Of a stretch of DNA of 64,000 nt, positions 53,823-62,584 are shown in pieces. Position 1 is the first letter of the stretch, and every line of letters begins with the position of its first letter. This DNA comes from Nocardia cyriacigeorgica (GTDB lineage: Bacteria; Actinomycetota; Actinomycetes; Mycobacteriales; Mycobacteriaceae), in contig NZ_VBUT01000010.1 of the NCBI RefSeq assembly GCF_005863245.1, positions 208,247-272,246 of the forward strand. The letters run 5' to 3'. The position numbers were made by a program, and so were the translations under genes. Under the pieces are notes generated by a model, which was given only the letters and a program-made list of their open reading frames with translations, did no database searches and was not told the DNA's origin.

Positions 53823-54202
53823 CCCTCCCGGCCTTCGCCGGCATAGCGGGTGAGCCCATCGAGCACCTGACGCAACGTGGCGAGGTCGGTCATCGCGGTC
53901 GACTGTCGAACACTCGCACCCTCATCCACCGCCGCATCCAGCCCGACCGATCCCGCGCCCGACCCGACATCAGACGCCGCAGCGGCAGTCCCGAACTCGA
54001 TCCCCCGCCGATAAGCCCGCTCCCGTGGACTCACCGACTGCGGCGCGAGCCGCCCGACATGCACCAGCGTGCAATACGCGACCCACTTCCACGCACACCG
54101 CTCGACCCGGCACTCCCGATGCCGCCGCATCACCCGATGCGCCAACTCCACATCCGCGACCCCACACACCACCGGCGCCGCAAGCACCTCCTCCCCCGCC
54201 AT
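53819..54202 (-). CDS. soluble small protein with shared MRxHRE motif
   Basis: 127 residues from ATG 54202, which overlaps the stop of the resolvase-like gene; frames begin further upstream to 54265. It has DVELAHRVMRRHREC..C.W...CTLVHVGRLAPQS, matching its downstream neighbour in the A-H-x-x-M-R-x-H-R-E and G-R-[IL]-x-P-x-S positions. Cys pairs in the segment (VERCAWKWVAYC) could coordinate a metal. The C-terminal half is acidic and helical. No transmembrane helix. Function is unknown. Confidence 0.6.
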   Translation of the reverse strand: MAGEEVLAAPVVCGVADVELAHRVMRRHRECRVERCAWKWVAYCTLVHVGRLAPQSVSPRERAYRRGIEFGTAAAASDVGSGAGSVGLDAAVDEGASVRQSTAMTDLATLRQVLDGLTRYAGEGREG

Positions 54203-54669
54203 CACGCCGCCCCCGCCAGATACGCCGCCGCACCCCGGCGAGTGGCACATGAAGCCGGACCGCACGGCGTGTCGCCGGTCTCATGCACCACTCGTGCAGC
54301 CTCCTCGGCCGAAGGCGGGGCATTGGTGGTGGAGGTTCGGGTCCAAGTGGTTGCGGGGCAGACGGTTTCGAGGTCGTACCCTTCGTCGCAGACCCGCGCC
54401 GGGGTGTAATCGGTGTGGGCGAGATCGAACACGACAATGGTCTCGACACCCAGCGCAGCGGCAATACCGAGGGCATACCCCACCGGATCGGGATCCCCAC
54501 TCGGCGGCCGCACCGTATACACATACCGCCACCCCGACTTCATGGCGTACCTGCGTATCTCAGCCGCATGCCGGACAGCATGCGGCCCGGAAACCTCCTC
54601 ACGAACAAACCCGATAACGGCCGGTCTGCGGCCACCCGGCCCGACCTCCACGACGCGCGGATCTGACAT
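54202..54669 (-). CDS. resolvase-like fold protein of the four-gene operon
   Basis: 155 residues from ATG 54669. The first 95 residues follow the serine-resolvase N-domain pattern: PAVIGFVREEVSG, then HAAEIRRYAMKSGWRYVYTV, and later GIAAALGVETIVVFDLAHTD. The resolvase catalytic Ser and Arg residues are not clearly present (GFVREEVSG instead of the GYxRxS motif), and there is no C-terminal DNA-binding domain. It is thus a probable degenerate resolvase-like fold rather than a recombinase. It is first in the operon; the next gene overlaps its stop (TGATG). The C-terminus is Thr/Ala-rich. Confidence 0.6.
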   Translation of the reverse strand: MSDPRVVEVGPGGRRPAVIGFVREEVSGPHAVRHAAEIRRYAMKSGWRYVYTVRPPSGDPDPVGYALGIAAALGVETIVVFDLAHTDYTPARVCDEGYDLETVCPATTWTRTSTTNAPPSAEEAARVVHETGDTPCGPASCATRRGAAAYLAGAA

Positions 54670-55001
54670 GTGCCCCTCCGAAACATGATCGATGGACGAG
54701 ATCTGAGGCGTCCGAGCGGTCCGCGGCAACGAATCAACGTCAGGGGATCAATCGGCGACCGCCTCGCCGATCAGCTCGCTCCCGCCGATGCTGTTGTGAG
54801 TCTGGGGGATTCGTATGCGTGGTCTTTCGGTGTTGCTCGAACGTTGGGGACTAGGACACCACCGTTGACCAGCAAGAACCAGAGAAATCGGGTACCCGAA
54901 GCAAATTGACCCGAAAGCCCACGACCCGACCCGATTGTGCTGTACAACAGACCCGATTGCGTTACCGATCCAATCCGATTACGCGACAAAGGGGGAAGAC
55001 C
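54670..55001. promoter_or_regulatory. divergent intergenic region with repeated XRE operator candidate
   Basis: About 330 bp between divergent transcription units. GACCCGATTG occurs at 54928-54937 and 54950-54959, with centres 22 bp apart (two helical turns); CCGATT-type copies also follow toward ATG 55002. This is a plausible site for the XRE protein encoded next. No other element is evident. Confidence 0.45.
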
Positions 55002-55913
55002 ATGGCAATCACCGACGACGACGAACCCACACCGAGCTCGACTCTGCCCCGACGCCAACTCGGCCGATTTCTGCGAGACTCACGCGACGCGAACGGCCTG
55101 ACCATCGCCAAAGCGGCCAAACTCGTAGACCTGTCATCCTCGGCCCTGCAACGCATCGAAGCCGGACAGACACAGAAGGTGCGTAAGCAGGACGTGCGCG
55201 CGCTGTGCGAGCTGTACGACGTACGCCCTGACGAGATGCGCGCGGCCGTCGATCTTGCGGAAATGGCGAGGACCCAGAGTTGGTACCACGCATACGGAGG
55301 CTTGTACTCCGAGGCATTCAACATGTACGTCGGGCTCGAGGCTGCCGCCCAACGCCTCATCACCTATCAGGAGCACATACCTGGCCTGTTGCAGACCGGG
55401 GACTACGCGCGTGCGGTGATCGGCGCCTACCCCGGCTTCACAGACCCCGCTGACATCGAACGCCGGGTTGAGCATCGGCGCAAGCGCCAAGTGATCGTCA
55501 CTCGCAAATCGCGACCGATCGAGCTGGAAGTGTTGCTGCACGAGTCGGCGCTCCACCGGATCGTCGGCAGCCCGAAGGTGATGGCGGCGCAGTTACGCCA
55601 CTTGGCTGAGATCTCGAAATTGCCGAATGTCAGCCTGCGAGTACATCCTTTCCGATCGGGGCTGACCTGGGGAATGCCTCACGGTTCGTTCAGCATCCTC
55701 GAGTTCGACCAGCCCACCAAGGGTGAGCCGCCCGAACCACCTGTCGTCTTCATCGAAGGAGGGCCGACCCAGGACGTCTATCTCGAGAAGCCCGACGAAG
55801 TGCGCCTCTATAGTGAGCTTGCGGCCGCTATCCGTAGCGCATCGCTGGACGAAGTACGAACCCGGGAGCTGATTCGCCGGGTGACGAAGGAGCTCGAGCG
55901 TGACCAACTCTGA
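55002..55913 (+). CDS. XRE-family HTH regulator with DUF5753 domain
   Basis: 303 residues from ATG 55002, preceded by GGGGGAAG. The HTH is RQLGRFLRDSRDANGLTIAKAAKLVDLSSSALQRIEAGQ (about 18-56), and the C-terminal DUF5753 region starts after EMARTQSW, containing YEQHIPGLLQTGDYARAVI-like spacing and PRPIELEVLLHESALHRIVGS. In Streptomyces-like bacteria such proteins pair with DUF397 partners and control development or secondary metabolism. Its last codons overlap the DUF397 gene by 14 nt, so the pair is co-translated. Operator-like repeats stand upstream. Confidence 0.93.
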   Translation: MAITDDDEPTPSSTLPRRQLGRFLRDSRDANGLTIAKAAKLVDLSSSALQRIEAGQTQKVRKQDVRALCELYDVRPDEMRAAVDLAEMARTQSWYHAYGGLYSEAFNMYVGLEAAAQRLITYQEHIPGLLQTGDYARAVIGAYPGFTDPADIERRVEHRRKRQVIVTRKSRPIELEVLLHESALHRIVGSPKVMAAQLRHLAEISKLPNVSLRVHPFRSGLTWGMPHGSFSILEFDQPTKGEPPEPPVVFIEGGPTQDVYLEKPDEVRLYSELAAAIRSASLDEVRTRELIRRVTKELERDQL

Positions 55914-56103
55914 TCTATCCGGGGCGTCGTGGTTCAAGAGCAGCTACAGCGGCAGTCAGAGCGATTGCGTGGAGGTGGCGTGGCTCTCGAGTGGCGTGGG
56001 CGTTCGTGACTCGAAGAACCCCGCCGGACCAGCGTTGATGTTCACGGCAAGCGAGTGGGATGCATTTGCACGCGCACTCAGAGGGGGCACCTTCAACCGC
56101 TAG
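55900..56103 (+). CDS. DUF397 protein
   Basis: 67 residues from GTG 55900, overlapping the XRE gene. WFKSSYSGSQSDCVEVAWL, then VGVRDSKNPAGPALMFTASEWDAFARALRGG is the diagnostic DUF397 pattern. DUF397 proteins occur with XRE-DUF5753 regulators, as partners of unknown function or antitoxin-like proteins. The overlap indicates that it functions with the preceding regulator. Confidence 0.95.
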   Translation: MTNSDLSGASWFKSSYSGSQSDCVEVAWLSSGVGVRDSKNPAGPALMFTASEWDAFARALRGGTFNR

Positions 56104-56340
56104 CCCGTCCCGGCACGCTCGACACGTTAGTCCCTGGCGAGTGGGCCTGAACGGGGCGAATCGCGTGAGAACCGCCCGCTATCGAGCGCCACTCGGTAGC
56201 GGTCGGACCAGCTGGATGGCCGTGCCGGTCGCAGCGCCCGTAGGCTCGTCCGCCTTGTGCTCGAATCGAGTGGAACCGATCGGCACGCTGCTGCGTCCTA
56301 GACTACGAGCGGACAAATCGGCAGCTGGACGGGAGCAGCG

Positions 56341-56904
56341 GTGGGACGACGAACGACAGCGGCAGTAGCGATGCTGGCGGGAACCTTGCTGGCCGCGACC
56401 GGGTGCAATGCGACCAACGAGGGAACCGCAACCCCGGTCTCGACCACAGATAAGGCTGTCGCCACCGAAGCACTGTGGGATCCGTGCACACAAGTCGGCG
56501 AGGATGTGCTAGCCCAGGTTGGGGTGGATTCGTCCACTAAGGACACCACAATCTCGGGCGTAGAAAACGTGGAGGGGTGGAAGCTCTGCTCGTGGCACAA
56601 CAAGCCATCCCGCTGGGACTACACGCTGGGCATCTGGTCGACGATCCACACTGTGGACGAAATCAAAGCCGATCCGAATAATACTGATTTTACGGACATA
56701 ACAGCAGCAGGACGCTCAGGGATCCAGTTCCGGAAAGCGCATGACGCTGCCTACAATTCCGTGTGCTACATCGCCTTTCCGTCCAACGGGCAAACATTTG
56801 AAGTCTCTATCTACAAAACTCCACTGACCACGGACGATCGGGATCCCTGCGAAATCGCACTGGCTGCATCCGAGTTCGTAGTTCCCGTGTTTCCAGCAGA
56901 GTAG
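56341..56904 (+). CDS. DUF3558 lipoprotein
   Basis: 187 residues from GTG 56341. A signal peptide ends at the lipobox LAATGC (Cys22), and the DUF3558 fold follows: LWDPCTQVGEDVLAQVGVD, then GWKLCSWHNK, FTDI...RSGIQF, and NSVCYIAFPSNGQTFEVSI with DPCEIAL. Two Cys pairs are in typical positions for disulphides. DUF3558 lipoproteins are abundant in nocardiae and mycobacteria, and their function is unknown. It heads the second type VII group, with three more genes in the same direction. Confidence 0.88.
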   Translation: MGRRTTAAVAMLAGTLLAATGCNATNEGTATPVSTTDKAVATEALWDPCTQVGEDVLAQVGVDSSTKDTTISGVENVEGWKLCSWHNKPSRWDYTLGIWSTIHTVDEIKADPNNTDFTDITAAGRSGIQFRKAHDAAYNSVCYIAFPSNGQTFEVSIYKTPLTTDDRDPCEIALAASEFVVPVFPAE

Positions 56905-56914
56905 GAATAGCCCG

Positions 56915-57289
56915 ATGAGCCTTGACGCTGAAATCTCGAGATGGCAATACCTCGCCGACCAAGCAAAGTCAGGGAACTTGTACTTGGACGATGCGGTGGC
57001 GCGAAGCTGCCGAACGGCGATAGATGACCAGATCAACGTCTACACTGAGTGCCTAGCGGGCATAGAGCGGATGGCGAATGTCACCGGGCTCGGCGATTTC
57101 GAGTGCGGCAAGGAACTCGGCAGGTTACTCGGGTTGAAGGCATTTGACCCCGCAGGCGACGGCGACCTGGCGACAGCCCTACGAGACCACCTAAAGGTAT
57201 TGGCACTCATGGGTGATACGATCCAAGTAACTCTCGACCGCCTGCAAGAGCAGGATTCCACGAATTCGCAAGGCTATAACGGCGTCTGA
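56915..57289 (+). CDS. small helical protein, type VII-associated (WXG100-like size)
   Basis: 124 residues from ATG 56915, 10 nt after the DUF3558 stop. It is almost entirely helical (AEISRWQYLADQAKSGNLYLDDAVARSCRTAIDDQINVYTECLAGI..., then ALRDHLKVLALMGDTIQVTLDRLQ), and a two-helix hairpin of this size fits the WXG100/EspC family. The W-x-G turn itself is not clear. It is placed directly before a PPE-like gene and is a probable secretion partner by context. Confidence 0.6.
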   Translation: MSLDAEISRWQYLADQAKSGNLYLDDAVARSCRTAIDDQINVYTECLAGIERMANVTGLGDFECGKELGRLLGLKAFDPAGDGDLATALRDHLKVLALMGDTIQVTLDRLQEQDSTNSQGYNGV

Positions 57290-57307
57290 TCCGCAGGGGG
57301 GTGCGCG

Positions 57308-58723
57308 ATGCTCGGTCTTCCATCGTTCGACACGATTGTCTCCAATGTCGGTAAGCTCGTCTTGTCCGGCCCGTTGGGCGCGGTTGTCACCGCTGGCCAC
57401 GAATTGGATTCCGCCGAAAACGCTTTGAGTATCGCGTTGGGCGATCAGAGCCCGGAATCCATTGCCGCGCGCAACCGTATCAAGGATCTCGCCGACAATC
57501 ATTTCGACGGTGAGTTTCATGATCCGCGTATTCCCGACAGCTTGTACGGCAATGTGCGCAGCGAGGATCTGGACGAGTTGTATCGCAAAGCGCAGGCCGT
57601 CGATGTCGCCGCCATGACCACGTTGCATCAGGCCTGGCAGGCGCGGGCGGAAAAGCTCGAGACCGGGCTCAGCGCTTTCGGGCCGAAAATCCTTGCCGCG
57701 ATGGAAGACACCTGGGAGGGCGAGTCCAAGAAGGCGGCCGCTCAGGGGATCATCGACTATGTCGAGAAGGCCAAGAGCCTGGTGTCGGGCACCAAGATCG
57801 TGGCGGGCAAGGTCGAGCTGGTGAAGTCGGCGGTCGAGGTGACCAAGGCCAACGTCCAGCCGAGCCCGGACACCAGCGGCTGGGGCAGCAAGGTCGCCAG
57901 CTGGACGCCGGGCCCCACCTGGAAGATGAACGAAGACCGCACCAACGCCGCCGAACTCGCCACCCACTACATCCTCGAACGGGTCTACCAACCCGGCATC
58001 CGCGAAGGCGACACCGGCCAACCCCGAATCCCCCTGGCCTACAACCCCATCCAGCAACCCGGCCCCGTGCCGCCGGTCACCCCACCCGGCCCCTGGCCAC
58101 CGGACGGCCGCGGTGGCGTGGAACCACCGGACATCTCCGGCGGCGGCGAGGAAGAAACCCCCGAAACCAGCGGCGGCGAACCCGAAGACACCACAACCGC
58201 CGGCGTCGAGCCGGGCACCACCTCGGCGGATCCGTCGAGCCAAACCGCCACGAACCCCACAGGACTCGGCACCACACCCGCCTCCACCAATCCGGCATCC
58301 ACCACCGGCCTCGGCACCGGCGGCATTCCCGGAACCGGCTACACCCCAGGCGGTTCCGGCACCGGTGGTATCGGCGCCGGATCGGGTGGCTCGGGTTCCG
58401 GATCGGGCGGTTCCGGCTCCGGCGGTTTCGGTTCCGGGTCGGGCGGCATCGTCTCCGGTGGACCCGGCCGCTCACTACCCGGCAGCGGCAACCCCGCAGC
58501 GGCCGCCGCCGCAACCGGCGCGTCCGCCGCCGCCCGTGGCAACCGTCCGATGGCGATGGGCCCCATGATGCCGCCCGCCGCGCGCGGCAAGGGCGACGAC
58601 GACAAGGAAAAGGAGAAGTCCGCCATCGCCGAAGCGCTGGTCACCAAGGAGCACGGCGAGGAACTCACCGGGCTCGATCCCGCACACCGGCCGAAGACCG
58701 TGCCGCCGGTCCTGGGCGAATAA
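57308..58723 (+). CDS. PPE-like type VII substrate with Gly-rich C-terminal region
   Basis: 471 residues from ATG 57308. The N-terminal about 200 residues form helices with DTWEGESKKAAAQGI, a W-x-G turn preceding the second helix as in PPE/WXG proteins, and the segment ALSIALGDQSPESIAARNRIKDLA. After about 230 the chain is Pro- then Gly/Ser-rich (TGGIGAGSGGSGSGSGG about 353-370), which resembles a disordered extension. The C-terminal basic/acidic end ends in KTVPPVLGE. It lies between the helical partner and EspG, the expected order. Secretion through an ESX system is inferred; no EccC is in this window. Confidence 0.72.
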   Translation: MLGLPSFDTIVSNVGKLVLSGPLGAVVTAGHELDSAENALSIALGDQSPESIAARNRIKDLADNHFDGEFHDPRIPDSLYGNVRSEDLDELYRKAQAVDVAAMTTLHQAWQARAEKLETGLSAFGPKILAAMEDTWEGESKKAAAQGIIDYVEKAKSLVSGTKIVAGKVELVKSAVEVTKANVQPSPDTSGWGSKVASWTPGPTWKMNEDRTNAAELATHYILERVYQPGIREGDTGQPRIPLAYNPIQQPGPVPPVTPPGPWPPDGRGGVEPPDISGGGEEETPETSGGEPEDTTTAGVEPGTTSADPSSQTATNPTGLGTTPASTNPASTTGLGTGGIPGTGYTPGGSGTGGIGAGSGGSGSGSGGSGSGGFGSGSGGIVSGGPGRSLPGSGNPAAAAAATGASAAARGNRPMAMGPMMPPAARGKGDDDKEKEKSAIAEALVTKEHGEELTGLDPAHRPKTVPPVLGE

Positions 58724-58939
58724 CGCCCGCGATGATGACGATTCGCGGTCGCGCCCCCGCATGTCGCGTGACCGTGCGCGCCGAGCTCAGCTCCGGACGG
58801 GCGCAGCGTTCGGCGAGCACAGAGCCGGGCACGTTCGGAGTTCGGCACGCGGAGTTCGCTGAGCGCAGGGGACGGCGAGTCCGGAACCGGACGAGCACAG
58901 GGACCAGGCAATGGCATTGATCAGGCGAATGACCCCGGG

Positions 58940-59761
58940 ATGGAAACGATGACCCAACGCACCTGGACCATGTCCGGGCTGGAACTGACCGTGCTCTGGC
59001 ACGCCATCGGCCGCGACATCCTGCCCTACCCTCTGCAATACCGTCCCACCGAACCCACCGCCGACGCCTACGACCGCGCCTACAAATCCGCCGCCACCCG
59101 CATCCAATCCCTCTTCGACGAAGACATGTACGGCCCGCTGCGCGTGCTGGTCGAACCCGAGGCCAGGATCGAAGTCGCCGGATTCGCCGGCGCCACACCC
59201 CCGGTCATGCCCCGCGCCGACGCCGACCCCACCTCCATGGTCCGCATCCACGCCGCCGTCTCCGGCAACGCCGCGGTCCTGCTCACCCAGCAACCCACCG
59301 ACAAACCCAACTCCGGCGGCGCCATCCGCATGGACTTCCTCCCCGCCCGCACCATCCCCCAGCGCATCATCGCCGCCCTCCCCACCGCCTCACCCGGCAC
59401 CACCGCCCCCTTCCACGTCAACCGCGCCGACCTCGAATCCCCCGACCACACCCCCTTCACCGCCTTCACCGACGACTCCCCCCGCTCCCACCACGCCCAG
59501 ATCACCCGCTTCTTCGAACGCCCCCGCACCACCGTCACCCACATAGCCATCTACCCCGGCCCCGCCTTCGACAACCGCCCCACCCCCACCCGCGACTTCC
59601 ACATCATCGACTACCCCGAAGGCCGCTACCGAATCCGCACCACCACCTCCATCCAATCCACCCCCACCACCCCCCAAGCCCTCACCACCCACCTAACCCA
59701 CCTCCTCACCCGCACCCTCGAGGAGTACCGCGAAGACACCGACCCGGCCTACCGCTACTGA
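58940..59761 (+). CDS. EspG-family ESX secretion-associated protein
   Basis: 273 residues from ATG 58940; ATG 58949 (Met4) is equally possible. It is a cytosolic alpha-beta protein, with LELTVLWHAIGRDILPYPLQYR near the N-terminus and a conserved-looking central FFERPRTTVTHIAIYPG, then a strand-rich end (DFHIIDYPEGRYRIRT). EspG proteins bind PE/PPE pairs and present them to the ESX secretion machine, which fits the adjacent PPE-like protein. Low-complexity Thr/Pro stretches indicate a nocardial variant. No EccA/EccC genes are present in the window. Confidence 0.85.
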   Translation: METMTQRTWTMSGLELTVLWHAIGRDILPYPLQYRPTEPTADAYDRAYKSAATRIQSLFDEDMYGPLRVLVEPEARIEVAGFAGATPPVMPRADADPTSMVRIHAAVSGNAAVLLTQQPTDKPNSGGAIRMDFLPARTIPQRIIAALPTASPGTTAPFHVNRADLESPDHTPFTAFTDDSPRSHHAQITRFFERPRTTVTHIAIYPGPAFDNRPTPTRDFHIIDYPEGRYRIRTTTSIQSTPTTPQALTTHLTHLLTRTLEEYREDTDPAYRY

Positions 59762-59888
59762 ACGCTTCCTTCCCCGTGTACGCGGATACCAAGCCATCAG
59801 GGGTCGCGCGGTGGCTGACACGTGCGGACGATAGTCGGCGAGGTGCCAGCATCAGAATCCTCCAACCATCCGACGCTACAGCAATCGT

Positions 59889-60257
59889 TCAATCTGTTCT
59901 CGGACTGAGCTTCTGAGGAAGAAGACCTCGGTTCCATTTATCGTCGAGCTTCCATAAGGTTGAAATCGGCGACTTCTTTTCGATCATGTCTTGCAAGGTA
60001 GTTCCATCGAGAGGGTCCGATAGTCGATACTTCCTGGAAAGCGTCTCGATCATCATGGTCGCAAATCGTCGACATCTCGGACACCACTCGATCATTACAG
60101 CGCGCCCACTATACCGCCGCAATTCGTGGCAATACCACCGCAGAGAGAGGTTGCCGCAGTGCGGACACAGCCTTTCACTGGCAAGACTCTCCATTCCTTG
60201 CGACGCGATACGACGCTTCTCTTCACCACTGAACAAGACCCACGTGTACTCGCTCAT
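59889..60257 (-). CDS. Cys-rich zinc-ribbon-like protein, probable immunity-array member
   Basis: 122 residues from ATG 60257, which overlaps the upstream HEAT-like gene's stop (TGATG). Two CP[HR]C knuckles (CPHC about 31 and CPRC about 59) form a zinc ribbon typical of small toxin-immunity or adaptor proteins. Hydrophobic helices (MEWCPRC, FATMMIETL) follow. It is the last in a same-strand series downstream of the Rhs gene. The immunity assignment is by position only. Confidence 0.6.
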   Translation of the reverse strand: MSEYTWVLFSGEEKRRIASQGMESLASERLCPHCGNLSLRWYCHELRRYSGRAVMIEWCPRCRRFATMMIETLSRKYRLSDPLDGTTLQDMIEKKSPISTLWKLDDKWNRGLLPQKLSPRTD

Positions 60258-60844
60258 CAGCCGTGGTATCGGTCAAGATCGAGGCAACGCGGGTTGCTTG
60301 AAGAACTCACATCCGAATCCTTCCACCTGCGCTTATGCTTCTCGAGCTGGCGTTCAGCATGCCGCCGGACTACATCGTCATCCGAATCGAGTAGGGCGCG
60401 AAGCGCCTCTTCCGACTCCTCCCCTGGAATCCGCGCGAGCGCATGTATCGCCTTGGAAGCCAACGCCCTATTGTCATCCCACTCGAGGTAGCCGGGAACC
60501 CACCTGCCGAGTTCCAGCAGGACGCTGACCGCCCGAGGATCCCCGAATATGCCAAGTTGGAACGCGACATTCTCATGATCTCGATGCCAATCTTGCAACG
60601 CAATCTGCAAGAACACCGGAAGCAGCTCATGGTGGTACCCGAAACTCGCGCACACCACCATCGACACATTCAGGTCGTCAGAATCCCGCCGCAGGATTGC
60701 ATCACGAACCAGGTCGAGTCCGAGCTTCTTCCCATCGTCAACTTTGAAGTATTGGAGCACCTCGGATTCCGTCACTCGAGCCGGTCGACCGGGCATGTTT
60801 ATCAACCCATAGATAATCGCACGATCTTCATGATCAAGCGCCAC
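60257..60844 (-). CDS. HEAT-repeat-like protein, probable immunity protein
   Basis: 195 residues from ATG 60844. It contains helical repeats with E/D/L/A spacing such as DDNRALASKAIHALARIPGEESEEALRALLDSDDDVVRRHAERQLE, an obvious HEAT/ARM-type pair, preceded by AVSVLLELGRW. HEAT-like folds occur in several immunity-protein families. It has no signal peptide. It overlaps the following gene (TGATG). Located in the array downstream of the Rhs toxin. Confidence 0.68.
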   Translation of the reverse strand: MALDHEDRAIIYGLINMPGRPARVTESEVLQYFKVDDGKKLGLDLVRDAILRRDSDDLNVSMVVCASFGYHHELLPVFLQIALQDWHRDHENVAFQLGIFGDPRAVSVLLELGRWVPGYLEWDDNRALASKAIHALARIPGEESEEALRALLDSDDDVVRRHAERQLEKHKRRWKDSDVSSSSNPRCLDLDRYHG

Positions 60845-60993
60845 TAGTCACCTCGATGCCACCGCTTCCCATATTGCACACAGGTTTCAGGTCCCTCCTC
60901 GCCAGTCGAAGTCGCGACTATCATTCTCCGCGATCGGCCCTTGGGCACCGATGACCTTCTGCCGATCGGATCATGGAACATCCGGCACGAATC

Positions 60994-61431
60994 TCAGCCC
61001 TTCCATCGCTCCGAGAAGATCCACTCAAGCCTATCTGCGACAAACCTGACCTTCAGCCAGGGCGGGAGTCGCCGGAAAGGGACATACGAAAGCGTATCGT
61101 CTAGAGCAGTCTCAGAAATACCGTCAGATGCGGAATCACGAAGTGCGCCCGCGAGTTCTGGCGTAATCCGGCGATTGATACGCACAAAATGGCCGAGCGC
61201 AACAAATCCCAATCGACGCGTCTCCCTGTCGACCGAAAGGGTTGCCCGAACGATCCTTGGCGCAACCTCATCAGGATCCGGATTGTTCAGCGACAGCCCG
61301 ACAACAGCTATCCCGACGTGCGGTTCCCCGCAAGCAAATGCTCTGTCGACGACCTTGGGATCGCTCACTTCGAGCAAGCCCTCGCCGGTGGACCAAGACA
61401 TGCCGTTGGCATCCGCCCGCTTTTCACTCAT
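60994..61431 (-). CDS. helical immunity-like protein
   Basis: 145 residues from ATG 61431. Helical pattern VDRAFACGEPHVGIAVVGLSLNN, then DEVAPRIVRATLSVDRETRRLGFVALGHFVRINRRITPEL is like HEAT repeats, with a Trp-rich basic C-terminus (RRLPPWLKVRFVADRLEWIFSERWKG). There is no membrane segment. It lies in the Rhs-associated array. It may protect against a related toxin that is no longer encoded next to it. Confidence 0.62.
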   Translation of the reverse strand: MSEKRADANGMSWSTGEGLLEVSDPKVVDRAFACGEPHVGIAVVGLSLNNPDPDEVAPRIVRATLSVDRETRRLGFVALGHFVRINRRITPELAGALRDSASDGISETALDDTLSYVPFRRLPPWLKVRFVADRLEWIFSERWKG

Positions 61432-61516
61432 CTGGGACTACACCCGAGGTTGCTTTCCCAAACCTTGGATAATCATCTTGCGACCGAACCACTCTGGTTG
61501 TGGATGGCCGCATGAG

Positions 61517-61945
61517 TCAGTCCTCCACATCAACCACGAAGTACGGCTTGGCAATCGACAGGGAAATGGTCTCAGGCACCAACAGCACCTTCACGCCAGC
61601 GACATCACGCACCAACCTCATGAAGTTGACCACCGCATCGATGTCTTCTGAGGTACTAATCATCGAACTATCGCCTTGGAACTCAACGCATGTCTCACTG
61701 AACAGCGCCGACGACCACACCTGCTGTCGAAACCCGACCGTCAGACAGTACCCGGCATCGAAGCTCGTTGCGAATAGCTCTCTTTCGATCGTCGGCGCAA
61801 TGGGCGTGCCATCCTGTTCCAGGGTCACCGAGTACCCGTCCGCTAGCAACCTGTCTACCAGACCAGCCCAAACAGCCCATTCAACCCCGGGTGCAACGAT
61901 CTCAACGAGACCCGTATCGTCATGGTCCGGTAGAACGAAATTCAA
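61517..61945 (-). CDS. immunity-like protein of unknown family
   Basis: 142 residues from ATG 61945, which overlaps the stop of the preceding gene by 4 nt. Beta-rich start (LVEIVAPGVEWAVWAGLVDRLLADGYSVTLEQDG), a central strand and helix pair, and the C-terminal segment RDVAGVKVLLVPETISLSIAKPYFVVDVED. Acidic overall, which is common for immunity proteins that bind basic toxins. It contains no enzyme motif. Position and coupling place it in the Rhs array. Confidence 0.6.
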   Translation of the reverse strand: MNFVLPDHDDTGLVEIVAPGVEWAVWAGLVDRLLADGYSVTLEQDGTPIAPTIERELFATSFDAGYCLTVGFRQQVWSSALFSETCVEFQGDSSMISTSEDIDAVVNFMRLVRDVAGVKVLLVPETISLSIAKPYFVVDVED

Positions 61946-62526
61946 GATGATTTCCTTATTCGCAACTTATACCCGGACGGGTAGAAATCCTCACCGGGAT
62001 CAGGGAGAGCACCCAATACCGCGATCCTCACAATTTCACCCTGCTCTGACGTATAGATCGCGATGTCACCGCACTGGCTACATTCCACCTCAGGATCGCG
62101 AGCGAGCACAAGGTCCGTTCGAGTCTCCGATGTCGACATCGCGAGGTTGGCAGTTCGAAATACTGGGCGCGCATCCAACGAATCAGTGGCGCCGGCGCCC
62201 CACGGTGTTCGATCAATCACGGGGACACAATCGTGTTTGCAAGGCATCGTCCCGGCGCCAAGGTGCTCCTCGACTGGAGGGGCATCTATCACGACACACT
62301 CAGCTAGGCGTCCTGTTACCGGATCGACTTTGATCTCCAACTCGCCGCCGTTGGTTCCGGAAATCCTGAAATACAGCGGACATCTACTCAGGGGTTCACC
62401 CCACTGGAGTGTCAACGGAATCCACTCGTCCGTCGTAACCTCGGAACTTCGACATTTCAGGAGTCCGTCGACCTTAATTCCAAAATCGATCGGCCGGCGC
62501 CCGCCTGCTTCCGTCACCGATATCAC
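61942..62526 (-). CDS. hypothetical protein of the Rhs-associated array
   Basis: 194 residues from ATG 62526. Mostly beta strands: the segment ELEIKVDPVTGRLAECVVIDAPP is reminiscent of small actinobacterial proteins found beside polymorphic toxins. CKHDC (about 95) and ECSQC (about 148) Cys pairs could bind zinc. The C-terminal part ends in SGYKLRIRK. It overlaps the next gene (ATGA), so the two are coupled. Assigned as array member by position. Confidence 0.58.
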   Translation of the reverse strand: MISVTEAGGRRPIDFGIKVDGLLKCRSSEVTTDEWIPLTLQWGEPLSRCPLYFRISGTNGGELEIKVDPVTGRLAECVVIDAPPVEEHLGAGTMPCKHDCVPVIDRTPWGAGATDSLDARPVFRTANLAMSTSETRTDLVLARDPEVECSQCGDIAIYTSEQGEIVRIAVLGALPDPGEDFYPSGYKLRIRKSS

Positions 62527-62584
62527 CTGAACTCAGTCCTCATCGGCGTATCTCCGTGCGATTTGCTTGTCTATTTCTAGAGCA

